The notes: generated from the sequence alone by a model not told the origin. DNA of 64,000 nucleotides from an uncultured Tenacibaculum sp. (GCF_947498805.1 NZ_CANMLT010000001.1:124001-188000), one strand, 5' to 3'. Numbered from the stretch's first letter, positions 19,464 to 28,305 are shown. Translations and numbers: made by a program.

Positions 19464-21041
19464 TTATATTAATGGTATTTTTATTGTAAATGTACTTCCT
19501 TTACCTTTTTCACTATCAACAAAGACAGAGCCTTGATGATTTGTTATAATTTCCTTTACGTAAGCCAGTCCTAAACCATGACCTTTTACGTTATGTATGT
19601 TTCCTTTATGTTCTCTATAAAATTTATCGAAAACATATTTTTGAGCATTTTTACTCATTCCTATTCCTTCATCTTTTATCTTAAAGATAAAAAACTTATT
19701 AGTATTTTCCGAAAAAACATCAATCTTTGGAGGTTTTTCAGAGTACTTTATTGCGTTTTCTAACATGTTAACAATTACATTGGTTAGGTGAAATTGATTT
19801 CCTAAAACTTCTGTAGAAATTGCTTTAAAATGTTTGGTTACACTTCCTTTTTTATCGTCTACAATAAGTTGAATGTGTTCGATAGCCTCCTCAATTATGT
19901 CGTGCATATCAACGGCATCCTTACTTATATCTATTTGATTCTTTTCTAATTTCGAAATTCTTAAAACGTTTTCAACTTGACCATGCATTCGTTTATTTTC
20001 ATCACGAATCATCTGCACATACCTCTTTACCTTATCTTCATCTTTGATGATTTTTGGGTTTTTTATAGCATCTAAAGCTAAGTTTATAGTTGCTATAGGA
20101 GTTTTAAACTCATGTGTCATGTTGTTGATAAAGTCAGTTTTTATTTCTGAAATTTTCTTTTGCCTTACTAATTGATATAATGATGTAGAAAAGGCCGCAA
20201 TAATAATTCCAATAAATAATAAAGACAGAATCAAAATCTTAACAATATCAGATAATATCTCTTTTTCTTTATTAGGGAACTTCACATATAGCTTATAAAT
20301 ACTGTTTCCTTTTTCATCTTCAAATAACGGATAATAAAAATTATCTTCCGGTTGAATTTTAAAGTATCCAGATTTTAAAGAGGTTGCTAAGCCATCTTCA
20401 TAAACTCCATATTTAAATTCCTGTTTTACATTTCGTTTTGTAAATTCTTCCTTAAGAGTTGCATTTAATTCAGAATTACTAATTCTTTTCTTTAAAGGCA
20501 GTCTCTTTCTCACTTCCGAAAAAGCGTCATAAAGTTGAGCAGTATTCCAATCGTTAAAATTACTTGTTGAAGTAAATTTGTTTATCAATCGATTGTTTGC
20601 ATAATTATTATCTGCTCCTGTTAAGGCAACTATAGACATAAAGTCTCTTTTACCTGTAATCTTCTTTATAACTATTGATTCGTCAAAATTTGGGTTTCCA
20701 AAGTTTTGTGTTGGAATCTCATGTTCTTCTTCTATGTATTCACTAAAAAGAAATTTTTTACGTCCAGTGGTATCAATTTGTTGGTATAAAAAATTGGCTA
20801 CTCCTGTTTTAGTTCTATATAAATTACTTTCAATGAAAGGGGTATACTCTCTTAAAATATCTTGCTCTTCTCTTTCCTTAATTCTTTCGGCAGTTTGAGC
20901 TAGGGCTATTCTTACATTGGTTTCAAATCGTTGTTGTTTATTATTAATAGAATCGTTAATCCAATACACCTGAACCGAGATGATTCCTATCAAAGAGATA
21001 CTCATTAAAACGACAATAAGAATAAATATTCGTTTATTCAT
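19464..21041 (-). CDS. Two-component sensor histidine kinase (RprX-like)
   Basis: The 525-residue kinase has membrane segments at about residues 5-27 and 268-290 enclosing a large periplasmic sensor region of about 240 residues. The HisKA motif FINNMTHEFKTPIATINLA puts the phospho-histidine at residue 310. The ATPase part contains NMLENAIKYS (N-box), KDEGIGM (G1), FDKFYRE (F-box) and GHGLGLAYVKEI (G2). It is followed by its response regulator. A TATTTTTG box lies four bases before the ATG, suggesting a very short or absent leader. Confidence 0.94.
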   Translation of the reverse strand: MNKRIFILIVVLMSISLIGIISVQVYWINDSINNKQQRFETNVRIALAQTAERIKEREEQDILREYTPFIESNLYRTKTGVANFLYQQIDTTGRKKFLFSEYIEEEHEIPTQNFGNPNFDESIVIKKITGKRDFMSIVALTGADNNYANNRLINKFTSTSNFNDWNTAQLYDAFSEVRKRLPLKKRISNSELNATLKEEFTKRNVKQEFKYGVYEDGLATSLKSGYFKIQPEDNFYYPLFEDEKGNSIYKLYVKFPNKEKEILSDIVKILILSLLFIGIIIAAFSTSLYQLVRQKKISEIKTDFINNMTHEFKTPIATINLALDAIKNPKIIKDEDKVKRYVQMIRDENKRMHGQVENVLRISKLEKNQIDISKDAVDMHDIIEEAIEHIQLIVDDKKGSVTKHFKAISTEVLGNQFHLTNVIVNMLENAIKYSEKPPKIDVFSENTNKFFIFKIKDEGIGMSKNAQKYVFDKFYREHKGNIHNVKGHGLGLAYVKEIITNHQGSVFVDSEKGKGSTFTIKIPLI

Positions 21042-21045
21042 AATT

Positions 21046-21053
21046 CAAAAATA
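21046..21053 (-). promoter_or_regulatory. -7-like box abutting the kinase start
   Basis: On the minus strand TATTTTTG matches TAnnTTTG and ends four bases before the ATG at 21041. No clear -33 box is seen. If used, the transcript would begin at or near the start codon. Confidence 0.35.
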
Positions 21054-21128
21054 TATTAATAAGATATTGGATGGTTTCTTTTAACTTACATTAACAAAGA
21101 TAATTTCTTTTTAAGAAAAATTTAAGAA

Positions 21129-21740
21129 TTACAATGAGATGTTTTTATAAGTACTTTTATTTTTTGTTAAATAATTATGGATTTCTAAAACTTTAGTATT
21201 TGTAATGTCTAAAGAAATGTTAAGTATCTTATAGTGAGAAAGTAAGAGTTTTTTCTCATCTGTCCACTGATTTTTAACTCTTTGTAAGACTTCTTTTCTG
21301 GTAGTCCCATCCCTTTTAACAACACGAGCTATTTTAGTTTCTAAAGGAGCAGTTACAGTGATTATTTTATCACAAATTTGATCGCTTCCGTTTTCAAATA
21401 GAACGGCATTTTCATACAGAATATAATCCTTTGATCTGTTTTTATTGATAAAATCATTAAGATGTTGATGAACTACAGGATGTACAATAGTATTTAGAAC
21501 AGCTAATTTATTTTTATCTTGAAATACAATACCTGCTAAATATGGTCTATTTAGCTGATTGTTTATATAGGTTTGCGCTCCAAATGTTTCAATTAATGAA
21601 CCTTTGATAGTTTTTGAAGTATTCATTAGTTTTTTTGCTTCGATGTCAGCAATATAAATAGCAACATTTTCTAGTTTTGAAAACATATGAGCAACTGTAG
21701 ACTTTCCACTACCAATACCTCCTGTTATTCCTACAACCAT
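21129..21740 (-). CDS. coaE: Dephospho-CoA kinase
   Basis: CoaE catalyses the last step of coenzyme A synthesis, phosphorylating the ribose 3-hydroxyl of dephospho-CoA. The 203-residue protein starts with the P-loop GITGGIGSGKST (residues 4-15). Next come the substrate-region aspartate in IYIADIEAKKLM and the lid segment with RVVKRDGTTRKEVLQR. It is two bases from the YbbR-like gene upstream and probably co-transcribed with it. Confidence 0.95.
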   Translation of the reverse strand: MVVGITGGIGSGKSTVAHMFSKLENVAIYIADIEAKKLMNTSKTIKGSLIETFGAQTYINNQLNRPYLAGIVFQDKNKLAVLNTIVHPVVHQHLNDFINKNRSKDYILYENAVLFENGSDQICDKIITVTAPLETKIARVVKRDGTTRKEVLQRVKNQWTDEKKLLLSHYKILNISLDITNTKVLEIHNYLTKNKSTYKNISL

Positions 21741-21742
21741 AA

Positions 21743-22678
21743 TTATTTGTTAATTAGAAAATCAATTTTATTTGGAGAAAGCCTAACAGAAGATATCATA
21801 GTTGGCTTATCCTTTATTTGCGGAATAAGAAAATTAACATTGTCATTCAAAGCTTTTTGATAATCACAAATAATTACAAACGATTCACTTGATATCTTAT
21901 TAAAATTACTTAAACCTACTTTATAAGTTACTTTTACCTTTTTAGGAAAAATGTTTAGTTGTATATGTGAAGGTATGTTTTTTATTGTTATTGGAACGTC
22001 AACTTCTCCTTCTGTAAACTTATCTACTTCAAGATTTATAAGAGCTTCCTTTTCTTCAAATTTTATTGAAGATTGTTTTGGCGATATTATTTTTAAGGCT
22101 TTAGAAACATTTCCTGAAACATTACTGAGTGTTAACTCTTCTAATACCAGTTCTTTGATTTCATTTAATTGAGATTGTGTCCCTGAAATTGCGATAGTAC
22201 TAGGGGTAACTTCAATTGGTTTAGCTAAGTCATAACCTAATTGAAAATTTAATTTTACATTAGGTTTTAAAGGAACCTTTTTTGAAGCCAATTTATCTAA
22301 AGAAACAATAATAGAATCCTTTTCAATAGCTAGTATTTTAATTCCTTTTCTCAATTGTTTTTGAATTTGAGATTGGATGTTTTTAGGTAGAAAGAAATAA
22401 TGACTACGTCCTTTCTTTTGAAGTGTTTCTAAATCTAAATTGATTTGAGGAGTGGATAAGTTTTCAGCAAACAATTTAAAGCCTGATCCTTCAACAATAA
22501 TATCTAAATGTTTAATTGGATTAGATTTATAAACTTTGTTTTGAGGTAGGTTAATGTAGTTTACCTCGTATTTTACAACCGAAGAATATTCTTTAGACAA
22601 GTTAATTAACAACCACATAAGAGCAGCAGCAAATAAGAAGCCGAAAAAAACTTTAGGTATGTTACTGAATATTTTCAC
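21743..22678 (-). CDS. YbbR-like (CdaR-type) membrane-anchored protein
   Basis: The 311-residue protein has one N-terminal membrane anchor (FLFAAALMWLLINLSKEY) and an extracytoplasmic region made of YbbR-like beta modules, with VPLKPNVKLNFQLGYDLAKP and VPITIKNIPSH typical of module starts. In Firmicutes YbbR/CdaR regulates a diadenylate cyclase; here no cyclase gene is adjacent, so that role is not shown. The unit ybbR-coaE starts after the yajC terminator. Confidence 0.85.
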   Translation of the reverse strand: MKIFSNIPKVFFGFLFAAALMWLLINLSKEYSSVVKYEVNYINLPQNKVYKSNPIKHLDIIVEGSGFKLFAENLSTPQINLDLETLQKKGRSHYFFLPKNIQSQIQKQLRKGIKILAIEKDSIIVSLDKLASKKVPLKPNVKLNFQLGYDLAKPIEVTPSTIAISGTQSQLNEIKELVLEELTLSNVSGNVSKALKIISPKQSSIKFEEKEALINLEVDKFTEGEVDVPITIKNIPSHIQLNIFPKKVKVTYKVGLSNFNKISSESFVIICDYQKALNDNVNFLIPQIKDKPTMISSVRLSPNKIDFLINK

Positions 22679-22701
22679 AATTAAACTTTATGCAATCTAA
22701 C

Positions 22702-22728
22702 AAAAAAAAAGTGAGCTTTTCAGCTCAC
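22702..22728 (-). terminator. Terminator after yajC
   Basis: GTGAGCT (22711-22717) pairs with AGCTCAC (22722-22728) around a four-base loop. On the minus strand it is followed by a nine-base U run (A run at 22702-22710). It lies 23 bases after the yajC stop codon. Confidence 0.85.
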
Positions 22729-22751
22729 TCTTCTAACTTTTATAAAAAAGA

Positions 22752-23069
22752 TTATTTTTCTGTATTCTGAGCGTATTTCTTACTAAGTTCATGAGAAATA
22801 GCTGAACGTTCAAATTTGATTTTTCCAGCTCCTGTTTCTATAGTAACTGTATTATCATTATCATTTATCTCAACTATCTTACCATGTATGCCGCTAGAAG
22901 TAACAATTTTATTTCCCTTTTTAATAGAGGTTTGAAATTGTTTTTCTTTTTTTTGACGATTCATCTGAGGACGAATAATTAAAAAATAAAATACTCCAAG
23001 CATTGCTAAAATAGGGAGCATATTCATTAATCCACTTGAACCGCTTTGTAATGCAATAGATAAAAACAT
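22752..23069 (-). CDS. yajC: Sec translocase accessory subunit YajC
   Basis: The 105-residue protein has a single N-terminal membrane helix (LPILAMLGVFYFLIIRPQMNRQKK) and the classic FYFLIIRPQ motif followed by a basic stretch and a small domain with GNKIVTSSGIHGKIVEI. YajC associates with SecDF. Its start codon overlaps the stop of the DUF1573 gene by one base (TAATG), indicating translational coupling. Confidence 0.95.
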   Translation of the reverse strand: MFLSIALQSGSSGLMNMLPILAMLGVFYFLIIRPQMNRQKKEKQFQTSIKKGNKIVTSSGIHGKIVEINDNDNTVTIETGAGKIKFERSAISHELSKKYAQNTEK

Positions 23070-23539
23070 TATGCGTCTTTCTTTTTAGGTGTTACCATTC
23101 CTGTAATTTTTACAACCTCTCTACCAGCTTTAGTATTGGTGTATAATGTTACAGACTTAGATTGCTTATTTGGTTTACCACTGGTATTAAATGAAACTTT
23201 AATTTCTCCAGTTTCTCCTGGTTTAATAGGTGTGTTTTTAGGCCATTCAGGTACAGTACAACCACAAGTAGCTTGTGCGTTTGTAATAACTAAATCTGAT
23301 TTTCCTGTATTTGTTACAATAAAAGTAGTTTTAACTACTTCACCTTCTGGCACAGTACCAAAATCATGAACTTCTCTATCAAATGAAATTACTGGAGCAC
23401 CTTTGCTAATACTTAAATCTCTTTTTTCAGCACTTTCTATATTTTCAGACTTAACTTTTGATGAAGCATTTCCTTTAGCACAAGAAACAAACATTCCTGT
23501 AGTAACTAAAAGAGCTAATGCAACTACTATATTCTTCAT
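23069..23539 (-). CDS. DUF1573 lipoprotein
   Basis: The 156-residue protein has a lipoprotein signal with lipobox cysteine at about residue 20 (MFVSCAKG). The mature part is a single immunoglobulin-like DUF1573 domain with FDREVHDFGTVPEGEVVKTTFIV-type strands, the ATCGCTVPEWP cysteine motif and the PGETGEIKVSF strand. The domain is common in Bacteroidota and of unproven function. It lies upstream of yajC and downstream of nusB in the same direction. Confidence 0.92.
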   Translation of the reverse strand: MKNIVVALALLVTTGMFVSCAKGNASSKVKSENIESAEKRDLSISKGAPVISFDREVHDFGTVPEGEVVKTTFIVTNTGKSDLVITNAQATCGCTVPEWPKNTPIKPGETGEIKVSFNTSGKPNKQSKSVTLYTNTKAGREVVKITGMVTPKKKDA

Positions 23540-23578
23540 GTTTAATAAATTTTTAAATAGTTAGGTAAAAATAGTAAA

Positions 23579-24517
23579 TTAAAGCAATCCTCTTCCAATT
23601 TTAACCATTCTTTTTGAATTATGATATTCTTTAGAAAGCTTATCTAAAACCCCATTGATAAATTGTCCACTGTTACTAGATGAATAATCTTTAGCTAATT
23701 CGATGTATTCATTAATGGTAACTCTACTTGGAATTGAAGGGAAATGTAAGAACTCTGTGATAGCCATTTTTATTAAAATCATGTCAATATCAGCAATTCT
23801 ATCAGCTTCCCAGTTAGGAGTTTTTGCGGTAATTTCCTCATCATATTTATGATGATGAAGCATGGTTTTGTTGAATAAACTGTTCACAAACAATTTATCA
23901 TCATTGTCTTTATATAAACTACCTAATATAAATGGTTTGTTAGGGTTTTGCTTGTTAAGAGATTTAATTATCCAAGTGTTTACAAATGGAATATCATCTA
24001 CCCAAGAAATCATTTTGTCTTCGTAATATTCTGCTAGCTTTTCATTTGGAGCTACAATTTCTCTAAAGAAATCTATTACAAAGGCTCTGTCAACATTATA
24101 AGAATCTTCAACAGTATCCATATACTTTTGGTATAAGTCACTTTTTTGTAACTCTTCCCAAATAATTTTAACGTACTCATCATCTAGGATCCAGTAGTTA
24201 AGTTTATTCAACTCAATATACCCTTCTAAACTAACACTTTCGTTAATTAGATTGAGTAAACGATTGTTTGTGAATTTTGTATTAGGATTTAAATCTTCTT
24301 TTGTAGCAAGAATTTTCTTTTTAGAAAGTTCCATTTTTTTTCGAGCTAGCTTCTGTACCTCAATTAATAATTGAAGGTTGACAGTATATAGATCGAACAT
24401 TTTTTGAATGCTATGTTTAACAAATTTTTCCTCTTTAACTAAATCGTTATTATCGGAGTGTAACATAGCGTACACTGATTGCATTACTTTAACTCGAATA
24501 TGTCTTCTGTTAATCAT
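23579..24517 (-). CDS. nusB: Transcription antitermination factor NusB (long Bacteroidota form)
   Basis: NusB works with NusE/S10 in rRNA antitermination. The 312-residue protein is roughly twice the usual length: MINRRHIRVKVMQSVYAMLHSD is the canonical start, a long insertion or duplicated helical part follows, and the recognisable NusB core is at the C-terminus (ADIDMILIKMAITEFLHFPSIPSRVTINEYIELAK, read here in parts, then FINGVLDKLSKEY). This long form is normal for Flavobacteriia. A minus-strand -7 box and a hairpin overlap just upstream. Confidence 0.93.
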   Translation of the reverse strand: MINRRHIRVKVMQSVYAMLHSDNNDLVKEEKFVKHSIQKMFDLYTVNLQLLIEVQKLARKKMELSKKKILATKEDLNPNTKFTNNRLLNLINESVSLEGYIELNKLNYWILDDEYVKIIWEELQKSDLYQKYMDTVEDSYNVDRAFVIDFFREIVAPNEKLAEYYEDKMISWVDDIPFVNTWIIKSLNKQNPNKPFILGSLYKDNDDKLFVNSLFNKTMLHHHKYDEEITAKTPNWEADRIADIDMILIKMAITEFLHFPSIPSRVTINEYIELAKDYSSSNSGQFINGVLDKLSKEYHNSKRMVKIGRGLL

Positions 24518-24530
24518 TATAAAGAACTTT

Positions 24531-24566
24531 AAAAAAAAGAGCGATAGAAATTGTTTCTAACGCTCT
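24531..24566 (-). terminator. Terminator of the leucine dehydrogenase gene
   Basis: AGAGCG (24538-24543) pairs with CGCTCT (24561-24566), and inside it TAGAAA pairs with TTTCTA, separated by one A-A mismatch, with a three-base loop. The A run at 24531-24537 is a U run on the minus strand. It lies 30 bases after the dehydrogenase stop codon. Confidence 0.82.
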
Positions 24567-24567
24567 G

Positions 24568-24575
24568 CAAAAGTA
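24568..24575 (-). promoter_or_regulatory. Candidate -7 box for nusB
   Basis: On the minus strand TACTTTTG matches TAnnTTTG. It sits directly before the hairpin that ends the dehydrogenase transcript, so initiation here would start inside the hairpin sequence, about 45 bases before the nusB ATG. Confidence 0.4.
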
Positions 24576-24595
24576 AAACTTTTTTAATTTTTTAT

Positions 24596-25696
24596 CTAGC
24601 TATTTTGCTCTTTTTTACGAGCGTCAATTCTTGCTTGTGCAATATTAAATGCTGCTTGATGCGTAGTAATATTTTCTTTCTCAGCTAAAGCAAAGATTTC
24701 CAAAGTAGTATTGTAAATGTTTTCAGTTCTTTTTAAACTTTCTGCTTTGTCGTATCCTACAACTTCTGCATAAACATTAATAATACCTCCAGCGTTAATT
24801 AAGAAATCAGGAGCATATGCAATTCCTTTTTCTTGTAACATTTTTCCGTGTTTTAACTCATTTGCTAATTGATTATTAGCAGCACCAGCAATTACTTTAG
24901 CTTGTAATTGAGCAATACTCTCATCATTTACAGTAGCACCTAACGCACATGGAGCATAAATATCAATATCTAATCCGTAAATATCATTTCCTAATACTAC
25001 GTTAGCACCATATTTTTTACTTAATTCTTCTAAACGAGCTTCGTTAATGTCGTTTAAAATAACTTGTGCACCTTCGTCAGTAATATGCTTTACTAATGTT
25101 TCACCTACATGACCAACTCCTTGTACTAAAACTTTCTTTCCTGCTAAGTTATCTGTACCAAACTTATATTTAGAAGCAGCCTTCATTCCCATATATACAC
25201 CATATGCAGTTACAGGAGAAGGATTTCCTGAACCTCCAATAGCTTCAGAAACACCCGTTACATGAGGAGTTACTTCTCTAATAACATCCATATCACGAGT
25301 TTCCATTCCAACATCTTCAGCAGTTATGTATTTTCCACTTAAAGAATTTACATACTCCCCAAATTTACGCATTAAAGCGTCGTTCTTTTGTGTTTTAGCA
25401 TCACCTATAATAACCGCTTTACCACCTCCTAAGTTTAAACCAGAGATAGCTGATTTATAAGTCATACCACGAGATAAGCGTAAAACATCATTTAACGCAT
25501 CCCACTCACTTTTATATTGCCACATTCTAGTACCTCCTAAAGCAGGTCCTAAAGTTGTGTTATGAATACCAATAATTGCTTTTAAACCTGTATCTTCGTC
25601 GTTGCAAAATACAATTTGCTCATGATTATCAAAAGATAATTGCCCAAATACTGGGTTGTTCTTAAGGTCTTTAGTATCAATGATTTCTGATGTCAT
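24596..25696 (-). CDS. Leucine/valine-type amino acid dehydrogenase (Glu/Leu/Phe/Val family)
   Basis: The enzyme oxidatively deaminates branched-chain amino acids with NAD. The 366-residue length fits leucine dehydrogenase. The dimerisation/catalytic domain has MTYKSAISGLNLGGGKAVI with the substrate and catalytic lysines at about K81 and K93, and TAEDVGMETRDMDVI. The nucleotide-binding domain has VLVQGVGHVGETLV and ends with the AGGIINVYAE segment. Leucine versus valine preference cannot be settled by eye. A well-formed promoter lies 54 bases upstream. Confidence 0.93.
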   Translation of the reverse strand: MTSEIIDTKDLKNNPVFGQLSFDNHEQIVFCNDEDTGLKAIIGIHNTTLGPALGGTRMWQYKSEWDALNDVLRLSRGMTYKSAISGLNLGGGKAVIIGDAKTQKNDALMRKFGEYVNSLSGKYITAEDVGMETRDMDVIREVTPHVTGVSEAIGGSGNPSPVTAYGVYMGMKAASKYKFGTDNLAGKKVLVQGVGHVGETLVKHITDEGAQVILNDINEARLEELSKKYGANVVLGNDIYGLDIDIYAPCALGATVNDESIAQLQAKVIAGAANNQLANELKHGKMLQEKGIAYAPDFLINAGGIINVYAEVVGYDKAESLKRTENIYNTTLEIFALAEKENITTHQAAFNIAQARIDARKKEQNS

Positions 25697-25749
25697 CTGT
25701 AGTTGTTTTTTACTTTGAAATTATTTTAATAATCTCAAAAATTGAGTCG

Positions 25750-25781
25750 CAAAAGTAAGAAATCGTTAAATCATAAGCAAA
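25750..25781 (-). promoter_or_regulatory. Promoter of the leucine dehydrogenase gene
   Basis: On the minus strand TTTG (25778-25781), a 20-base spacer and TACTTTTG (25750-25757) match the Bacteroidota -33 TTTG / -7 TAnnTTTG pattern, about 53 bases before the start codon. Confidence 0.6.
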
Positions 25782-25860
25782 AAAACTACCTCTTATTATG
25801 TTATCTTTAACAATTAGAGCGTTAAATTGAGTATATCATATTAAATAAGAAAAATAAATA

Positions 25861-27615
25861 TTGAAAGCATTACAATACCTAAATAAATATTTTATAAAGT
25901 ATAAATGGAGATTACTTTCTGGAATTGTTATTACACTGTTGTCAAAGGTGTTAGCTTTAAGGATTCCTGTGGTTATTCGGAATTCTCTGAATGTGGTTGA
26001 GTCATATTTAAAGAAAGAAGTAGAAAGTTTGGCTGAAGTAAAGTCAGAATTACTGTACAATATTTTCCTGATTATAGGATTAACACTGGTAGCAGGTTTC
26101 TTTACTTTTTTAATGCGTCAAACAATTATTGTGATGTCTCGTTTAATTGAGTTTGATTTAAAGAATGAGATTTACAAGCAATATCAAGAGTTATCTATTA
26201 ACTTTTATAAGAAGAATCGAACAGGTGATTTGATGAATCGTATACATGAGGATGTTTCTAAGGTACGTATGTATTTCGGACCTGCAATTATGTATACCCT
26301 GAATATGATTGTGTCTTTTGTAGTTGGTTTTACTCAAATGATGCAAATTGATGTAAAGTTAACCATGTATACACTAATTCCTTTTCCGGTTTTATCTGTG
26401 TCAATATTTATGTTGAGCAGACAAATAAACAAGAAGAGTACAGTGGTTCAACAATATTTATCAAAACTAACCACATTTAGTCAAGAGTTTTTCTCAGGAA
26501 TTAATGTGGTAAAGTCATATGCAATTGAGCCGAATATTGTAAAAAGCTTTAAAGAATTAGCAGATACCAGTAAGGAAAAGAACATTGATTTGTATAAAGT
26601 TCAAGCCTTGTTTTTTCCATTGATGATTTTATTAATTGGAATAAGTAATATCATTGTACTTTATATAGGAGGAAAGCAATATATAGATGGAGAAATAGGT
26701 TTAGGAGTTGTTGCTGAGTTCTTTTTATATGTAAACATTTTAACTTGGCCAGTAGCAATATTAGGATGGGTTGCAGATATTATTCAGCAAGCAGAAGCTT
26801 CTCAACAACGTATTAATGAGTTTTTAAACCATGTGCCTGAAATTCAAAATGAAGTTGAAGATAAAACAGATATCAAAGGAAATATATCGTTTAAAAATGT
26901 ATCCTTAGTATATGATGATACCAACATACAAGCATTAAAAAATATTAGTTTTTCTATTGAGGAAGGGGAAACACTAGCTGTCTTAGGTAAAACAGGGAGT
27001 GGAAAATCTACTATCGTTAACTTACTCACAAGATTGTATGATACTACAAATGGAGTTGTAGAAATTGATGGTACACCAATCAAAGAACTTAATTTATACT
27101 CGGTTAGAGATCAAATAGGGTTTGTACCCCAAGATCCTTTTTTATTTTCTGATACAATTGAAAATAATATAAAGTTTGGAAAAGAAGATGCGGATCGAGA
27201 GGAAATAATAGACGCGGCAAAAAACGCAGTGGTACACAATAATATTATAGACTTCAAAGATGGCTATGATACTATTTTAGGAGAAAGAGGCGTGACGTTA
27301 TCAGGTGGACAAAAGCAAAGAGTATCGATTGCTAGGGCTATTATTAAAGACCCTAAAATTTTAGTTTTTGATGATTGTTTATCTGCTGTTGATACAGAAA
27401 CAGAAGAACAGATCCTTTCGAATTTAGAAAAGATTTCAGCAAACAAGACAACCTTCATAATTAGTCATAGAGTTTCTTCAGCGAAAAATGCCGACAAAAT
27501 TATTGTTTTAAATGAAGGAGAGATAATACAGCAAGGGGTTCATAATCAATTGATAAAAGAAGAAGGTTTTTATAAAGAATTGTACGAACAACAACTTTTA
27601 GAAAAAGAAATGTAG
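25861..27615 (+). CDS. MsbA/MdlB-like ABC exporter (fused membrane and ATPase domains)
   Basis: The 584-residue half-transporter has six membrane helices within residues 1-310 and an ATPase domain from about 335. Walker A GKTGSGKST lies at about 374-382, Q-loop GFVPQDP, signature LSGGQKQR, Walker B ILVFDDCLSAVDT and the switch histidine in FIISHRVSSA. The residue after the Walker B aspartate, normally the catalytic glutamate, is aspartate here, as in MdlA/BmrC-type subunits. The start is TTG at 25861, chosen because MKALQYLNKYFIKYKWRL is the usual beginning for this family. No partner subunit is adjacent. Substrate may be lipid or drug. Confidence 0.93.
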   Translation: MKALQYLNKYFIKYKWRLLSGIVITLLSKVLALRIPVVIRNSLNVVESYLKKEVESLAEVKSELLYNIFLIIGLTLVAGFFTFLMRQTIIVMSRLIEFDLKNEIYKQYQELSINFYKKNRTGDLMNRIHEDVSKVRMYFGPAIMYTLNMIVSFVVGFTQMMQIDVKLTMYTLIPFPVLSVSIFMLSRQINKKSTVVQQYLSKLTTFSQEFFSGINVVKSYAIEPNIVKSFKELADTSKEKNIDLYKVQALFFPLMILLIGISNIIVLYIGGKQYIDGEIGLGVVAEFFLYVNILTWPVAILGWVADIIQQAEASQQRINEFLNHVPEIQNEVEDKTDIKGNISFKNVSLVYDDTNIQALKNISFSIEEGETLAVLGKTGSGKSTIVNLLTRLYDTTNGVVEIDGTPIKELNLYSVRDQIGFVPQDPFLFSDTIENNIKFGKEDADREEIIDAAKNAVVHNNIIDFKDGYDTILGERGVTLSGGQKQRVSIARAIIKDPKILVFDDCLSAVDTETEEQILSNLEKISANKTTFIISHRVSSAKNADKIIVLNEGEIIQQGVHNQLIKEEGFYKELYEQQLLEKEM

Positions 27616-27618
27616 CGT

Positions 27619-27653
27619 TTTGTATGGTCAAGTAAAATATTTTTTTAGATTTG
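27619..27653 (+). promoter_or_regulatory. Promoter of the PUR-domain gene
   Basis: TTTG (27619-27622) and TAGATTTG (27646-27653) match the Bacteroidota -33/-7 pattern with a 23-base spacer, 43 bases before the start codon at 27697. Confidence 0.5.
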
Positions 27654-27696
27654 TTGAGGAAAATAAAACAACCAACTAGTTTTTAAAAGACGAATT

Positions 27697-28053
27697 ATGA
27701 GCGAGAGAGTAGAACAAGAAGAAATTTTTTCACAGGTTTTAAGGGCAGGAAGAAGAACTTACTTTTTTGATGTAAGATCTACAAAGGCAGATGATTATTA
27801 CTTAACTGTTACTGAAAGTAAGAAGTTTACACATGATGATGGATCATATCATTACCAAAAGCATAAAATTTATTTATATAAAGAAGATTTTACAAGCTTC
27901 AAAGAGATGTTAGATAAAGCAACTGATTTTATTATTAATGAAAAAGGAGCAGAGGTAATCAGTGAGCGCCATCAAAAAGATTATAAGAAAGAAGAATCAG
28001 TAGCTGAAGTTTCAACTGAAAACTTTACAGACGTTTCTTTTGATGATATTTAA
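27697..28053 (+). CDS. PUR-domain (DUF3276) nucleic-acid-binding protein
   Basis: The 118-residue protein contains one PUR-alpha-like repeat: IFSQVLRAGRRTYFFDVRST, DYYLTVTESKK and HKIYLYKEDFTSFKEMLDKA (residues about 10-85), followed by a variable acidic tail. Bacterial PUR proteins form dimers with a Whirly-like fold, and the Borrelia member BpuR binds DNA and RNA. A role as a small global RNA/DNA-binding protein is inferred from family. It has its own promoter and a very strong terminator. Confidence 0.93.
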   Translation: MSERVEQEEIFSQVLRAGRRTYFFDVRSTKADDYYLTVTESKKFTHDDGSYHYQKHKIYLYKEDFTSFKEMLDKATDFIINEKGAEVISERHQKDYKKEESVAEVSTENFTDVSFDDI

Positions 28054-28134
28054 AATAATGAAATGTAATTTGATCATCTAGATTTAGGTAATCAACAATT
28101 ACATTTTTAATTCAAATTCAATTTACACAAATCT

Positions 28135-28170
28135 AAAAACCACTAACATTTTTATGTTAGTGGTTTTTTA
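28135..28170 (+). terminator. Strong terminator after the PUR-domain gene
   Basis: A 15-base perfect stem (28135-28149 with 28154-28168) closes a TTTT loop. Both sides end in A or T runs, so it can work in both directions, and it lies between the PUR gene and a small minus-strand frame. Confidence 0.92.
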
Positions 28171-28173
28171 ATT

Positions 28174-28305
28174 TTAATTACGGAATTTTTTTTCGGGAAT
28201 AGAGCTTGATGAAAATAGTTTCATTAACTCTTCATAAGTAAGTGTTTTACCAACCTTACTGTTTAGTTTATCATCCTTTTCGTTTAAGTAATTTAATGTA
28301 TTCAT
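28174..28305 (-). CDS. Small hypothetical protein, 43 aa
   Basis: ATG at 28305 opens a 43-residue frame beginning MNTLNYLNEKDDKLNSKVGK and ending FRN. It is hydrophilic, with a TLTYEELMKLF helix-like stretch, and has no signal or membrane segment. It fills an otherwise gene-free gap and the bidirectional hairpin directly after its stop codon could end its transcript. I recognise no family; codon use looks like the neighbours. Reality as a gene is uncertain. Confidence 0.45.
   Translation of the reverse strand: MNTLNYLNEKDDKLNSKVGKTLTYEELMKLFSSSSIPEKKFRN

Noticed and set aside
21743..22678. Linking the YbbR-like protein to cyclic di-AMP control
   Set aside because: No diadenylate cyclase gene is adjacent, so the Firmicute role cannot be carried over from context.
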